Assembly (NCBI GenBank): GCA_907164885.2
Contig: OU015493.1
Location: 124,865,570-124,929,569, forward strand
Source of the DNA: Dolomedes plantarius
Taxonomy: Eukaryota > Arthropoda > Arachnida > Araneae > Dolomedidae
Length of the DNA: 64,000 bases
Direction of reading: 5' to 3'
The position numbers and the translations under genes are program-made. A model generated the notes under the pieces. That model was not told where the DNA came from, did not search any database, and was given only the letters and a program-made list of their open reading frames with translations. Positions 10,110 to 23,355 of the stretch are shown piece after piece. Position 1 is the first letter of the stretch. Each line of letters opens with the position of its first letter.

Positions 10110-13100
10110 CTGAGACTTCTTCTTGATCATAAACTTCAATACTGTTTTTTCTACTCGACTGGTTTTCAAAGCGAAAAAGCATTTTTTTCATTCACGAGGA
10201 AGTGTCCTTGTTTAAACAATAAAAGGGGAGCAATCTTCCTAGTTCATGTAATATGGTTGTATTACAGCCTTTTTGGTGGATTGTTTTGGCTGTTATTCCT
10301 GCCCAGACCTATGTGTGATGTAAAAATGGAATTGTTATGATACCAGAAGATGAAATAGGTATGGAAAATTGTATTTGGTGTCATTTGCATGAATCCTTAC
10401 ATACTGCTTTATCCGTGGGCTTCTACCATCCATCATATTACCTGTTGATGATTATTCAAAGAATTATTGTTCATATCACCAGTTGATTCCCTGTGTAGAA
10501 ATTGTTAAGTTTATGAATATATGCTTGCTGTTCATTTAAAAAAAAATTTAGGGAGGGACACAATTACATTACTTTTTACTGTTTTTTCGTGTTGAGGATG
10601 CCATGTGGTATTCTGAAAATTGGTTTTTATTAAAAAAAAAAAAATTGTTTGTTTGTTGCAGCTTATGAGAATGTGTGCTTCAGTGTTAAGCTTTTTCCCT
10701 TTTTTTTTTGTTATACTTTGCATTTCGTCTCTGTTTTTGCTCTGGGGTGTGATAGAATTGGTCTCATTAAAGGTAAACCAGCTCACTGCCAGTTACTGTG
10801 ATAGTTTATTTGAAAAGATATTAGGTACTAACTCTTAACACTTTTGCTGAATTTCAAATTACGTTGTTTTAAACCAGGATGTTAACATGCATAATACAAC
10901 TGCAAAACACAAATTTCAGTATTTTACAGTAATACATATGAAGATATTATGAATGCTAGATTCCTATCATTTTAATTAAATCATGTATTAAGATACATGT
11001 AACCATTTATAGGATGACTTTTAGATATCCTTGTTAATTTCACATAATTAAATAGCTTTTGATTGTTTCATAGAAACTTAAAACTTGTTAATTTTTTAAA
11101 ATGAAAGTTATTGTAAGATAACTGACTGCATTTACAGATATTCATGGCATTTCTTAATAACTCATTATAATTATAATTCTTTAAACAAAAACTTAGCTTC
11201 AATTTTTGTTTAAAAGAATGAAAATATTTTATCAGATAATGTGTTCACTGGAATAGTTATGTAGAGTTAGGGTATCAAAATTACCGGTGCAAAATTTGAT
11301 ACATATTTTAATGTAGGTATCTGAGCATCTTTATTTGGATGTTACAAAAATTTTACTTCAATGTTGAGCATTTGTATTTTGCTATTATGGCTACAAAGAA
11401 GCAATTATTTGAAATTGTTGAAAATTGTGGGATAATGCTGAGCAGTTAAGGCACTAACATTTTGCTTTTTATTACTGAAGCAAACATTTTCACATATATT
11501 GAATGGTGTCAGGATGAACTTTTCAGATGAACTTTGTGAACTGATCTCTGCAATTGGTGTTGGTTACATTTGTACTTGATATCAAACATGTATTTGTAAT
11601 TTGTAGTTAAGAATTATATTTTACTTCTTTATTGATGTCAAAGCTGATTGTTCTGACAGAAATTTATTGTGTATTCCGTGGAAATTCCATATGTATAAAT
11701 TGATTTTAGATCAAATGGTATTAGAATTTCTCTCAATTATAACTGTTTGCAGCAATCATTTGTGCTTTAATTTGAATCTTTTAATAATGATGAATAATTA
11801 TCTGTGGACATTAGAGCATTAAAATCAAAAGCAAGATAGTAGTGTAATCGGAACTATAATCATTTTAAATGTGTAACAGACAAGAAAATTTCTTTCAGAA
11901 CAATAGGTATTCAAATAGATTGTTTGTATGCATTTGTGTAATTTTTTTGTCATTAACTTTGGGATTTTGGTTCTAATAGTTTGAAAAGTGCTTTTGTAAT
12001 ATTTTTTTTTAGAAATTGCTTTAAAGTATTGAGTAATTTTGATTTGAAATGTATCATTGGGCTGTAGTTGTTAGCTAAAAATGAATTTTGGGGGAAATTG
12101 TGAATTTTAGAAGTAGTTGATGTTAGTGCTGTTGCTTCCCAGTAAATTTACTGATGTTCTTTTAGCTTTGTGCATGTTATTACTGATAAAATACTGTTCT
12201 TCATTTAAAATGAATTCATATGTATTATGTTAGATATTGTATTTGTTGTTGCAAAAGTATATGCTTCATTATTTTGTATTATGGTAATTTAGAGTTAAAT
12301 TTCTACTTATCATGTTTATTCTACCAAGGTTTCCAAAGGATGCATTTTGTGTCACTGACTCAAAATGCGCAGTAATTGGTTTTCATGTGGTAGTTTTAGT
12401 AGTTGTGATTACGAAATAGTGTCAAAATATTATCTAAATGCATTTACATATGCAAAATATGAGAAAGTTTCTAATTTAAGAGCTCTATAGGAATTACAAA
12501 TTTCCTAAAAAATGGACTGATAATTGTTAAGCAACTATTGCCTTAGCATGCAATACTGTTTCCTTGTGCAGCTGTGTGAAGAAAAGAAATTATTGCATCA
12601 GTGCACACTCTACAATGACTTACAAAAATATGTAATTCCTTAACGAAAATGACTGACAAGTTATATATTGATGCATTTGAAGCTCAGCGACATAAATTTC
12701 TAGGAATCTACATTAAAAAATGTCTTCCTACAAAATGGGCCCAGTGTATGGAAATAATTTTTTGTCGGCCCTACAGTGGACCCAAGGCAGTAACTCCCTA
12801 GTTTGTCTCTAAAAGCCAAGCAACATTAGATATGAAAACAAAAAGGAAATTGATTTGGATGGTGTATGAATTGAAATGTTTTCAAACAATTTCAGTTTGA
12901 CTTGAAGCATCATCATTATGGACTTGCTTTCTCTATTTCAATTCCTATTAAATTGTATGGTACTTTCCAGGCGATTTTTTTTGAAAGATTTTTGGGGAAA
13001 ACCTTATTGTTAGTTGGTTCTAGAATGTTGGGCGAGCTTCGATTTCCAAGATTGATACTATACAGGAAAGAGGTTTATATTTCCCTACAAATTGAATTAA

Positions 13101-15600
13101 TTTCTGTAGAATTTTAAGCCTCTGGATATTTGTATGTGAAAGTTTCTTACCCACCAATTTTCTATGTATATATTAAAAATTGTGGAAGTATATTTAGTCA
13201 CTTCTTTTATATATCTAAGGAGATGAGAGGATCTTCATTCATGGTGCAGTTATTAGTATTCATTTTATATAATGTGTTACTAATTGTGCGTTTTTGTCCA
13301 TGTTTTTTGGATGATTTATTATACAAGATTTGTGACTTTTTAGCACTTACACATCCAAATAAGACTGCATATCTTTTGTAAGATCAGAAGTTTGTTTTTT
13401 ATATCTAATAGCTAAAGAAAGGATGTTTACTAAGAGAAAAAAAAATCTTGTGAGAGAACCTATTAATTGATAAGAGCGATATTTTATTATCCAGTGTCAA
13501 AATAAATTTGGAAAAATTTTTTTCTGTAAATGCAGAAAATGATCTACTGGATTGTTATGAAGGTGCAGTATTAAAAGAAAGCACCGAATTTTTTGAGAAG
13601 GCAGCTGATAAACTACATTAATGATGACACTTTTTGTCTTCTCTTCCATGTTGAAAGACTTAATGCAAGATTGCAGACCAGAATTACGAAGCTTTTAGGT
13701 TCGTGACTAATTGTTTTTGCACAGGCACCTAAGACATGCTGAATTTAGGTTTTGTCTGCACTTGTAAAAAATAATCATCAAGTACTACCCTTTGAAAATG
13801 AAATCTGAGCTTGATCAAATTATTGTTCTCATGCTTATTTGCAACTGGTTTGATCATAAAAATATGAAGACACCCAGTCTTCTGAAGACATAATATATCT
13901 GGACTAAGTATTTTTAACCGAAATATACCTGGAAATTTAAGTGACCAGACTAGAGAAGTTTTCAAGCATTATAAAAGAGCGACAAATACTCTTTTCTCTC
14001 TTGTATTGGACTGGATTTTATTGCAAGAGTTGAAAAATTACCTAACAAAAGGAAGTAATTTTGAATGTATGAAAATTGATGAATTTGTGTTTTTAGGTGT
14101 AACTTAAAGAGGATACAAATTTGTTCTACATATTATCTAATTAACGATTGGGAAAAAGGTTTTTATTTGATTTGATTGTGTGAATCTGCATCCAGTGAAA
14201 TAAGTTTCCAGTGAAGTAAAGTTTCAATCTATTAACTAATCTCATGAAAACTATTTTGTTTCAAGCATAGATAAATGTGAAAAAATCAGTGGAATTTGTA
14301 ACAATCTAAAATTCTTGATTTTAAGAAGCAGATGTAATGTAAAAATCATGACAATAATCTCGAACCTTTTTCTCCATATATAGTATATTTAAAGTATACA
14401 TTCTGTGTTATCAATTTTTCAATCGTAGTATCTTTACTCTTCTTGTCATATTATATGGTTTTATTGTTGATATTTTGGCTTTCGTAATTTTTGCTTTAAT
14501 GGTGGCAGTACATATTGTTAGTTTTAAATCCTATTTGTCGTGTGAATTGAAAATAGCCAAGAAATTCTGAACTCCCTTCTTCAAGTTAAATGTGTGGTTT
14601 TGTGGTGTAAAATTTTTAAACTAAAACCTCTGATTAGATTGTTGTATGTTTTTATAAATGCTTGTATCATGTATGCATGTGTAAGCTTTAATTATAAAAT
14701 TCTCAAAAATCTTGATGCACTTACTAAGAGATCTAGTTGATGGTCGTCATTAGGTACCTCTTATGGTGAAAATGATTGCCATTGTGGCACAGACTTTCAT
14801 TTCTCGGTGTGCTTAAAAATTTTGTCCTATGGTGTTTGTGCACATTAATTGATTAAAAATTAGATATTTTTTAGTGTAAATCTGTTTTGGCTCTTGAAAA
14901 TTGGAAATTTATAGTGCTTTGAAAGGAAAAGTTCAGACTAGATAAGCTCATCAATTTTTATGATGCAGTATTTACAAACTCTTGCATGATTTGTTTTAAG
15001 AAAGTTATATAATCATGTTTGAATATAAAGAATACTTTGAATTTTGATGATAATGAATCTTACTATTTTAATGCATCATGCAAGATATTTGTAATACAGA
15101 GCCAAAATAGCTGTAAATTATTTTTTCCCCAAATGTATGAAATTTTTTTTAAATTTTATGTGCAATTTATTTTCTATCCCGGTTATGCATTTATTTTATA
15201 TCAGATGGTTATGCTGTGCAGAGAACAGCTTTGAAAATATTTTAAAATCTTTTTGAGGAATTGTTTTTATATGAAACAAGTATTCTAAAATGTTTAAATA
15301 ATCATGCTCTTTGCATCATGGAATGTTTTCTAATTGTTCACTTTTTATTTTTTTATAGTTTTCTAGTCCTGCATTCGCCAGCTTTTCTCTTGTAGCTGTT
15401 GTATTCTGGCAATATTTTTTAAAAAATTGTTTTCTAATGTTAAAACTTTTTGAGCTGTGTTTGATTCCCCCTGATACTGGTGGTCCTTATGTGGAAAAAC
15501 AACAAAAAAAATAAAACATGTAAAACATGTCTGGAATAAACCAGCTTGGTTTTAACTGTCTTTGAATTTATTTTCCCATTAAAATGTGTGCAATTAATGG
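10110..15600 (+). other. SYNCRIP 3' UTR and downstream sequence
   Basis: No coding segment is supported. The first AATAAA after the stop is at 10218-10223, which would give a UTR of only about 130 nt. Vertebrate hnRNP R/Q genes have long UTRs, so distal signals at 15510 and 15535 (both AATAAA) are also candidates. Several open frames of 70-84 codons here look random. Confidence 0.5.
10218..10223 (+). terminator. AATAAA poly(A) signal, proximal candidate for SYNCRIP
   Basis: Canonical hexamer 109 bases after the TAA stop, followed by a GGGGAG stretch and TG-rich sequence (ATGGTTGTATT). Whether it is the main site cannot be told from sequence. Confidence 0.5.
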
Positions 15601-16836
15601 TCTGCAAGCCTGTGATGTGTATTGTTATGCAAGTTTTTTTTTCATATATCATATCTAACTGAAATGTTTGGTATCATTATTTACTCTATTGATTAAAAAA
15701 ATACTTTGTTGCAAATATCTTAACATTATCATATGATAGTGTGCCATGTTTAATTTGTGTTGATGGATTCGGTTTTATTTTAACTAAAAAATTTAATTCA
15801 TAACTTGAATAGAAATCATTTAACATGAATGAAATGCTAATTCTTATTACATAATGATGAAATTTGTCTAAACTATATATAGACTTGTTAATTTCATACT
15901 TCACTAAACATATAAAAATAACCTTAAATCATTTACATACTTAAACTATCAAAACTTTTTTAAGTTTCATCTATTATGAGATTTTTAACTAAATGAATAG
16001 CTGTCATTAATTAAATTTTACTATTGCAACTGAAAGTAGGGTGAAACTGAAAGAAAGCATAATCTGGCAACAAAGTTTTAAGATAAATATTTTGAAATTT
16101 CGTATATAAATTTACTTTTGATGGTGATTAACATCCTATAAAAGTATATTTATGAAATTTGTAACTAAAGGACATTTAACATTTATAAAGATTAGCAATT
16201 TTGAACTGGTAGATGAGCATTTATGTATGAGTAAACATGAAAAGTATATTTTAGCATTGGGAAGTAAGACAAAATGAAACAAGTACTTTCTTGGTGTTTA
16301 TTTTCACACAGAGCTTTTGAAATGGTTAAATTGACACCAAGCATTACAGTTTTGGCATAATATAAACTTCTGTTTTTTATTATCATAAATACACATGAAA
16401 ATGCACTGGGCTCTTTTGCAACAAAAGGCTATACATCTTAATAAAATTTGAAATTAACTATTTTGTTTAATTTAAAAGTGACATTTATCTAAAACTCGAG
16501 CACTTTTCTAAGTACATATTCTGGTTAAAAGTGCTTTAGATTGTTGGTTTAAATTGCGGTTTTATGATAATGGTTCAAGAGTGTGAATTTTAAACATTTC
16601 TCCATAATTTTCCAATTAAAGAGTAATTATATGTATTTGGTTGTCCTATTTTTTCCCTACACTAATATCAGTCAAATAGGAGAAAACTGAATTCAGATTG
16701 CAATTTATTAATTTTTTTTAGGATTGGATTAATAATTTCATAAAGGTAATGTGATAAATATCTGCAGGACCAGTAAAGGTAGGTTTATTTATACTTGGAA
16801 TCTTTTACATGAATTGAATATTTTAAATTTCAGTAA
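15601..16836. other. intergenic, no feature seen
   Basis: AT-rich sequence with no recognised exon, repeat family or RNA gene. Confidence 0.6.
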
Positions 16837-17450
16837 TCTATATATATAAAACAGTTTCGTAACTGACTGACAGATAATGCACAGACCAAACCAGTGGACC
16901 TAAAGGGCTGAAATTTTGCATGGCGATTCTGTAGGGGTGCACTAAGAAAGATTTTTAAAAAAATAAAATTTTTAAGCTGTTTTTGTGAATATTTTTTGTT
17001 TGCATTTAAGATAATAATCTGAGGGTTATAAAATTTATATCACAAGAAAGATCATAAAAATTCCTTAAAATGAAATCTTTACCTCCATTTTCTGATTTTT
17101 GGTGAATTTTTTAAGATTAATTTTTTAAATTTAATTTATTAAATGCTGATTACGTGCATAACAACGAAATAGACGAAAAAAAAAATTCCCCTTGCTAATG
17201 TAGCTGACGATTGGACATTATTAAAAAAAATATTAAAATACAGTAAAAGAAATGTTCCTCTTAAGTATACTATATTAACTGTAACTTTAGTATGTTCTAT
17301 TAGATTTAATTTGAAAAATTTCCTTTATTATTTTGTCTAAAAATATCCGTTACAATTTTTTTATAAATATAATTTTTGCCCTTAATTGCATACATTGACC
17401 ATTGTATTTAATTGAATGTACTCCGTAGCGAATTATGGGTATTCAGCTAG
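16837..17450 (+). mobile_element. non-autonomous Helitron
   Basis: It begins TCTATATATATAAAACAG after a host A and ends GGGTATTCAGCTAG before a host T, the A^T insertion pattern of Helitrons with 5' TC and 3' CTRR. The 5' segment TTCGTAACTGACTGAC and the GGGCTGAAATTTTGCATGGC block recur in the copies near 61.1-62.1 kb (inverted) and 63.3 kb (same sense). No Rep/helicase coding is present in 614 bp. Confidence 0.75.
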
Positions 17451-18590
17451 TATGAATATATATGTTAACAATAAATTTTGTTAAGACCATCTAATTTAAA
17501 ATGAATGAGATTTAAAAATCTAAATGTTTTACTATCATTGTTATGGAAAAATTCAGGATATTAAATTCTCGGTAAAAGTACAAGCATGATTTCCTTCAAA
17601 TATTAACATGATTGTATTGCAGCCTAAAGCAATAAGGAATATATTTAGTCGATACTAATCTTGATTTTCTGTCCAAGGTAAAGTAAACACCGGGAAAATG
17701 TCCCCAGAGAATTCATTTAGTGTAGTTTGCACATAAAGTATTTATAATGTTGCAATTAATACTGTCATTCTGTTTTTTTAACAAGAAGTCATCAAAAACT
17801 AATGAAATAAATTCAGCTGCATTTATTTAATTAACAAAATAGCTTTTTAATATCTTGCTCATAATAATCTGCATTAATATTGGCCATCCTGGGATTAACT
17901 TGTATTTGATCCATCACGATAGTTGTTTTTATGAGTTATTGTTATTTATGGTACGTTACAGACATTGTTGGCCTAAATTATTTAAAATGCCTTTATGTGG
18001 TTTGTGTAGTTGGTTTTAATTGAAAAAAACTTTTTCATCGTTTTGAAAATATTTTAATATTATTAGTTTTGATGGTTTTTTATAGCATTTCAGAAAAAAA
18101 AAAATTTTTTTTTTCAAACCCTCCAAAAATTAACAGCCTTATAATATTTTCAGAAATGTATAGAAATTTAAAGTTCTCAGTTTTCTTTGTTTAATTTTTA
18201 ATGTTTTTCTTTAGTTATCGTTAGTGCTAGTAGTAATATCATTGGTTTATATGCTGGTAGCTGCACAAGTCCCAGAAAAGTGGTAAAGCAAAGTTGTGCA
18301 AGTTCACTGTCACTAAATGTTTATTAGGTTAAGAATTCTTCTCGCTAGAGTAAACATCTCCTAAATGATGTATAAAATTAAACCAAAAAGAAAATGACTT
18401 TTTTTTTTTCTTTGTATGGAAATGTAAGGTAGTTGTAAGCAACTTTTTTGAGAGGTTTTAAAACTTCGAACTAACATGAACCACTGCTATGTATAGCAAA
18501 TGGATTTGTAATTTTAGTTTAATGTTAGAGAAGGTAAGTCAGTTTGTTTAACAGAAAAAAAGGAACTATTTGCAAATATATATGCATATG
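17451..18590. other. intergenic, no feature seen
   Basis: AT-rich, with short A/T homopolymers near 18095-18115. No exon or repeat recognised. Confidence 0.6.
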
Positions 18591-18594
18591 TATG

Positions 18595-18599
18595 TATAT

Positions 18600-18630
<31 letters not shown>
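18595..18630. repeat. (TA)n-rich microsatellite at the Tc1 left end
   Basis: Alternating TA with ATGTATG and ACATATACA interruptions directly abutting the Tc1-like element, which inserted at its last TA. Confidence 0.9.
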
Positions 18631-20267
18631 CAGTGGCTCCCAAAAGTGTTCGTACACTTACGATTTTCAATGAAATGGGGGTCTATCCATTGATTAAAAT
18701 GAATATTTCAGAATGGGTATTTATAAGATCTATAATCTATTCTTAACAAAACTACATGAAATATTTTGAAAACATAGTAAAACTTTATTTTTAAGAAACC
18801 AATAATCCAAAAGTAACAAAAACTTTATCTCACAAAAGTTATCGTACACTTGTAAAAAATCTCTACATATTAGTAAATATTCTAATTTTTCGTTAAATTA
18901 ATATTTAGTAGTATATCCTTTAGCATCCACAACAGCTTTTAAACGTCTGGGAATAGATTGCTTTAGTTCTTTTGTAATTTTTGCATCAATGTTCATCCAT
19001 TCTTCCATCATAATTGTTTTTTAGTTCGCTTTTCGTGTGAATGTCGTGTTTTCGTACTCGAACCTCCAGTTCTCTCCAAATATGTTCTATTGGGTTTAAA
19101 TCTGGCGATTGAGGTGGTGTTTTCAGAACTTGTGGACAATTATAGAGACACCAAATGAAAACGTTGTGCTTAGGATCGTTATCTTGATAAAAAAACAAAG
19201 TTGTTTCCAATACCCAAATTTTGAGCTGATAATTTTAAATTGTCTCTTAAAATATTTATAAAAACAGCATGATTCATCATGCCATCAATAAATACCAAAT
19301 TTCCTAGTCCTGATGCTGACATGCCCCCCCACACAAGGATACCTCCACCGGCATGTTTAACTGTTCCTACTAAGTTCTTGGGATTAAGTTCCTCATTTTT
19401 TTTTTTCTCCATACAATTATACGCCCATCAGTACAAAAAATGTCCATCGGCAAATAAGACATTATTCCAATAGGTTTGGGGCTTATTTATCATTGATAGT
19501 GCGAAGGGAAGCCTAAACTTTGTTTTTCTCACTCACAAAAAATTTTCTATGGGCAGAACGCCCATGTAATCCAGCTGTTCTGAGAACTCGTCAAAAATTT
19601 CAGGTGAAATTGAAGTAGAAAATGTTTTATTGAATTCTGCAGAAACTTTTACAGCACTCAAACGTGAATTTTTCACAAATTTTCTAATTAGAAATCTCTG
19701 ATCACGTTTTGTTAACTTTACCGGACGGCCTTTTCTTACCTTGTTTTCGATCCAATTTTCCTCTTTAAAGCGTTTTTTCACATACTGCACAGTAGAATTG
19801 GATAAATTAAGTAATTTAGCAATATTCCGAACTGATTTACCACTACTATGATGAAAAATAATTAATTTTTGAATGCTGTTTGTTGTTTCTTTACGACTAC
19901 GAGCCATTTTTAAATAATAAATAAAATATTACGGAGCAGACAAGCAAAAATGAGAGCCAAACAATATTTTAAATACCACCACAGTTCAAAAATAAAAATA
20001 AAGTGCCAGAAGATAATTTTAATTATGAATTTATCCGAAAATATTTCAGTGTACGATGACTTTTGTGAGAATATTTTTGTTACTTTTTGATTACTGGATT
20101 CTTAAAAATAAAGTTTTACTATGTTTTCAAAATATTTCATGTAGTTTTGTTAAGAATAGATTATAGATCTTATTATTAAATACCCATTTTGAAATATTCA
20201 TTTTAATTAATGGATACTCCTATTTCTTTGAAATTCGTAAGTGTACGAACACTTTTGGGAGCCACTG
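18631..20267 (-). mobile_element. Tc1-like transposon with IR/DR ends
   Basis: A 1637-bp element flanked by TA on both sides (18629-18630, 20268-20269). Terminal inverted repeats are about 220 bp and start CAGTGGCTCCCAAAAGTG. Each end holds two direct repeats: outer CAAAAGTGTTCGTACACTT (18641-18659 and its inverse 20239-20257) and inner CAAAAGTTATCGTACACTT (18833-18851 and its inverse at about 20049-20066). This IR/DR layout is known from Sleeping Beauty-type Tc1 elements, where transposase binds both repeats. A broken transposase gene lies between them on the minus strand. Confidence 0.93.
18900..19907 (-). pseudogene. Tc1-like transposase, frameshifted
   Basis: It begins MARSRKETTNSIQKLII with a helix-turn-helix (GKSVRNIAKLLNLSNSTVQ, residues about 23-41), a basic GRPVKLTKRDQR linker, then after frame breaks LFADG (first Asp), GGILVWGGMSASGLG, FYQDNDPKHN (second Asp) and SPDLNPIEHIWRELE (third acid, Glu), the DD34E triad. 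The C-terminus ends near 18900 in the frame with KGYT. At least three frame changes between 19540 and 19130 break it, so it is inactive as read. Because all catalytic residues and both ends are recognisable, the insertion is not very old. Confidence 0.9.
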
Positions 20268-20271
20268 TATA

Positions 20272-20552
20272 TAAACTAAACTCATGGTGCAACAGTCCAG
20301 TGTGGACCAAGGCCAGCGGTGCCCATCTCCGGTTTCTTGACCGTGGGCTTGTTGCCATATAGCATATGTCTCAGTCAGGTGATCAACATGACTCAGGACC
20401 CCCAGAGTTAGTTCCCAAGCATGCTTGGTCCTAATTTTTTTCAACCCACGTAAGGGATGGAAGGCTGAGTCGACCGTACCCAGTTGCAGGATTGAACCCT
20501 GGACCCATGGTATGGCAGCTTGAAGCTTTTAACCACTATGCCACAGGGCGTC
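20272..20552 (-). mobile_element. tRNA-derived SINE, family 1, copy 1
   Basis: On the minus strand a tRNA-like head has A box TGGCATAGTGG and B box GGGTTCAATCCTG at a normal distance, followed by a body ending TGTTGCACCATGAGTTTAG. It is alignable along its length with 33679-33977. The tail abuts the right end of the Tc1-like element. Confidence 0.85.
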
Positions 20553-20957
20553 ACTATGTACAAATAGTAAGGTATTATTGCTATCTGAATGTCACACCAG
20601 AACTTTGGCTTCCTGTTATTTTACATGTGCTGAGGCAGACTATAGATCACTTGTAATTAACCTGTCTTATAAATTTTTTGGGCATATATGTGAGAGCCGT
20701 GGTCGCCATAACCTTTACGAATTATAAATAACTTATTAGGAATTGAGTAGCACATCTCTACAAATAATTATCTGACAAACTGGATAGATTAATAATAAAT
20801 TGATGACATGACTGTTAGGTAATGTTTCAATGAAAATTTCCACTAGTTAAGACAGTCTTGTTCTTCATATACAAAAAGATTAAAAAAATCCATAAATAAT
20901 GTAACATGAATTTTGGGTGCCACTTATGCTCATTAGCATTTTTAATTTAAAACTTAC
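20553..20957. other. intergenic or intronic, no feature seen
   Basis: AT-rich sequence between the SINE and the orphan exon. Nothing further recognised. Confidence 0.5.
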
Positions 20958-21197
20958 CTTTGTCAAAGAATTTTTCTCCTCCAATTGGTCCTCTTGTAGC
21001 CGATTCATTAATACAAGAACTACCAATGATAAAGGTAGTTATTTTAACTGGACTGGCTGTCCAATTGTAAAATGTCCGAGTCAGTACTGATGCCCAATCA
21101 TGAAAACTAGTTTCAAGAAATGGAAATAAGCAACTTGCTGATATGAAATAAATAGATCTTGGAAAAATGCAATGAACACTCCCTTGTGAGAGGGTCA
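20958..21197 (-). CDS. orphan exon of an unknown minus-strand gene
   Basis: A 240-nt open block lies between a good acceptor (TGTATTGCAG) and a strong donor (GTAAGT). It starts with two bases of a split codon and ends with one. The reading includes TLSQGSVHCIFPRSIYFISA, FPFLETSFHDWASVLTRTFY, NWTASPVKITTFIIGSS and RGPIGGEKFFDKG. It has no stop and codon usage like a real exon. The hydrophobic IYFISASCLFPFLETSF part is faintly like a DENN-type segment, but no family is assigned. It lies beyond the stop codon and poly(A) signal of the RN-tre gene, so it is not an ordinary part of that gene. No partner exon was found in the window. Confidence 0.45.
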
Positions 21198-21479
21198 CTG
21201 CAATACACTTACTCTGTAATTGTGGCCCTACATATCGCCCTTTTTATAGACTAAATAGCAGTAACACAGAGGAGAGTACTATTATCTATCAATTTGTGTT
21301 AGTGGACCCTTCTCATGGGGGCTTGTCTCATACATTTTTTTATTTAACCAATCTAAATATTGTTATGCAATTCATGATAGATGAATGTTCTCTCCATTAT
21401 GAGTTGTAACGGATAAATGGCAGTTTCCTGATTAAAATTTTAAATAAATTCTGCATTTGGCCATTCCATTCCCTTACTT

Positions 21480-21550
21480 ATCCATTGTGCCTTGCTTAGG
21501 AGTCCTTAACAAGATAATACCTAGGTGCAAGGTTGCTCAGTATGTTGGAT
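21480..21550. repeat. dispersed repeat R, copy 1 (diverged)
   Basis: GGAGTCCTTAACAAG, then ACCTAGGTGCAAGG and TTGGATATAAT parallel the better copies at 24255-24350 and 48240-48365. Confidence 0.5.
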
Positions 21551-22068
21551 ATAATTTTAAATAATTTATGCTTTTAAACGATTGTAAAGCTCTTTGTTTG
21601 AATTTCGTTAAATATGACTGCCACACTAGCAATGGAAAATCATGGTGGTATGTTTTGCTAGTATAGTGTTACATGCATCATGTGATTCATACAACTTATA
21701 TTTATGTACTCAAGTTTCATATTTACAAAAATTTCCCCAAAATTTACATCAATAAAATATACAAGTCTTATATTACCTTCTATCTGCATTTTATATTTTC
21801 AGTTAAAGTACTACTATTAATTTAGACATACATTCAAAGAACTTTCGAAACCTCTTCACTGCTTTCGAACAATTGAACTCTGAATTTCTCATTTTGATTT
21901 ACAATGCATACCCTTTAAACAGATAAATGTGAGTTAAATTTTGAAAACAGATTATGAAATCTATTTTATTCTATTTTCTTTTAAATTTTAGCTGATAGGA
22001 CCCGCTCTTGTACATCACTCTTTAAAATGGGAATATGTTATTTACTTCTTGCCCCCTTTGACAAACGT

Positions 22069-22110
22069 TTTTTTTTTTTTTTTTTTTTTTTTTGGGGGGG
22101 TGGGGGGTGG
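22069..22110. repeat. T-then-G homopolymer tract
   Basis: About 25 T followed by G-rich GGGGGGGTGGGGGGTGGG. A likely site of length error. Confidence 0.9.
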
Positions 22111-23213
22111 GTGCAAAGTGAGGGAAATTGCTTTCTCACGGGACTGTGGTATGGTGAAGTGGGGTAAGTCAGAATGCAGGCTTGAAACCCTAAAAGATTT
22201 AACTTTAAAATTTTTTTTTTTATAAGTGGACTTTGTAGAAAAACTCTTGCTCTACTGTTATGTTGGTTTTTATTTACAGAAAAAATTGTAAAATGGAAAA
22301 TTTTTATACTGTTATATTTAATTTTTATTTACAGAAAAAAATTGGAAAATTTTTATACCTACCAAACCCTTGCATTTTGACTAAGGTATCCAAGTTTGTG
22401 CCTAGTAACACTAAACCCTTTTTTTTTTTTTTGCAATCTTACTTCAGTACTGCAGTATTTTCAACTTGCCCATAAAAAAATTGGTTTGGGCAAGTGAGAA
22501 CAGCAGTTCTCATTATGAATATTTCACAGTCCTCAATAAAAGTTATGGTTTAATTGTTTGCGAATAATAATTTTTCTGACATTTTGTATTTGAAAGTTAG
22601 GTATTTCACCATGAAGTATACAGAAGTGCTTATATGTTCTTTACTTTATAACTTGACATTTAATTCATTTTAACTAGTTACACAAATATTTTCTTTTTGT
22701 GTCCTTTTAGCCAAAAAACGGTTCAAGTTAATCTTAAAACACACTTTTGTCTTTCTTCAAATTCAAACCTGAAGATTTTTTCTCATGTTCAAATTAAAAC
22801 ACTTTTTTAGAATGGCAGCAGAATTCAAAAGAGGGAAATTTCTAGTAATTCATCTACTTGCACAATAGCAAGCACTATTCTGGATTGACATTGAGATTAA
22901 TTCACTTGATCAGTATAACATTTTTCAGTGCAATAATCATAGATGACACACTGATGACGAAAAGAAAAAAAAGACTATAATATACAAATTTAAAATAATT
23001 ACCCTACAGATGTTAAAAGTCATAAAATATGTATGATAAATACCTTATAAAATTAATTTCCCTTTGTATACTGTATCATGATTCTGGGAATCAATAAATC
23101 ACTTTTATAAGAATTTAGCAGGAATTCATTGTAAACATTTTTAAAAAAAGTATAAAATAAAATGGTACTTAAAACATCAAGAATGAAAAAACACTGAAAA
23201 ATAATTATCAGAC

Positions 23214-23219
23214 TTTATT
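23214..23219 (-). terminator. AATAAA poly(A) signal of the RN-tre-like gene
   Basis: Minus-strand AATAAA about 137 bases after the TAA stop at 23358-23356. Confidence 0.65.
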
Positions 23220-23355
23220 CTCTGTATTGCACTTCCCAGTGCTTTAGACAGACTTAGAAAATATGTACAAAAAGTAAAAAAATACATTTGAAATAGTAGT
23301 CTGTGTACTTAGAGGAATGTATTCTTTTCACAAAGTATTTGTTCAGTGGGCTACT

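Larger units (their letters stand above)
21198..23213. other. intergenic sequence
   Basis: Holds a family-R repeat copy near 21480-21550, a T/G homopolymer tract at 22069-22110 and a roughly 60-bp duplication (TTTTTATTTACAGAAAAAA twice, 22268 and 22322). No exon recognised. Confidence 0.6.

Noticed and set aside
12902..13381. Two consecutive open frames in the SYNCRIP downstream region
   Set aside because: Hydrophobic AT-driven composition, no family likeness, no splice or start context.
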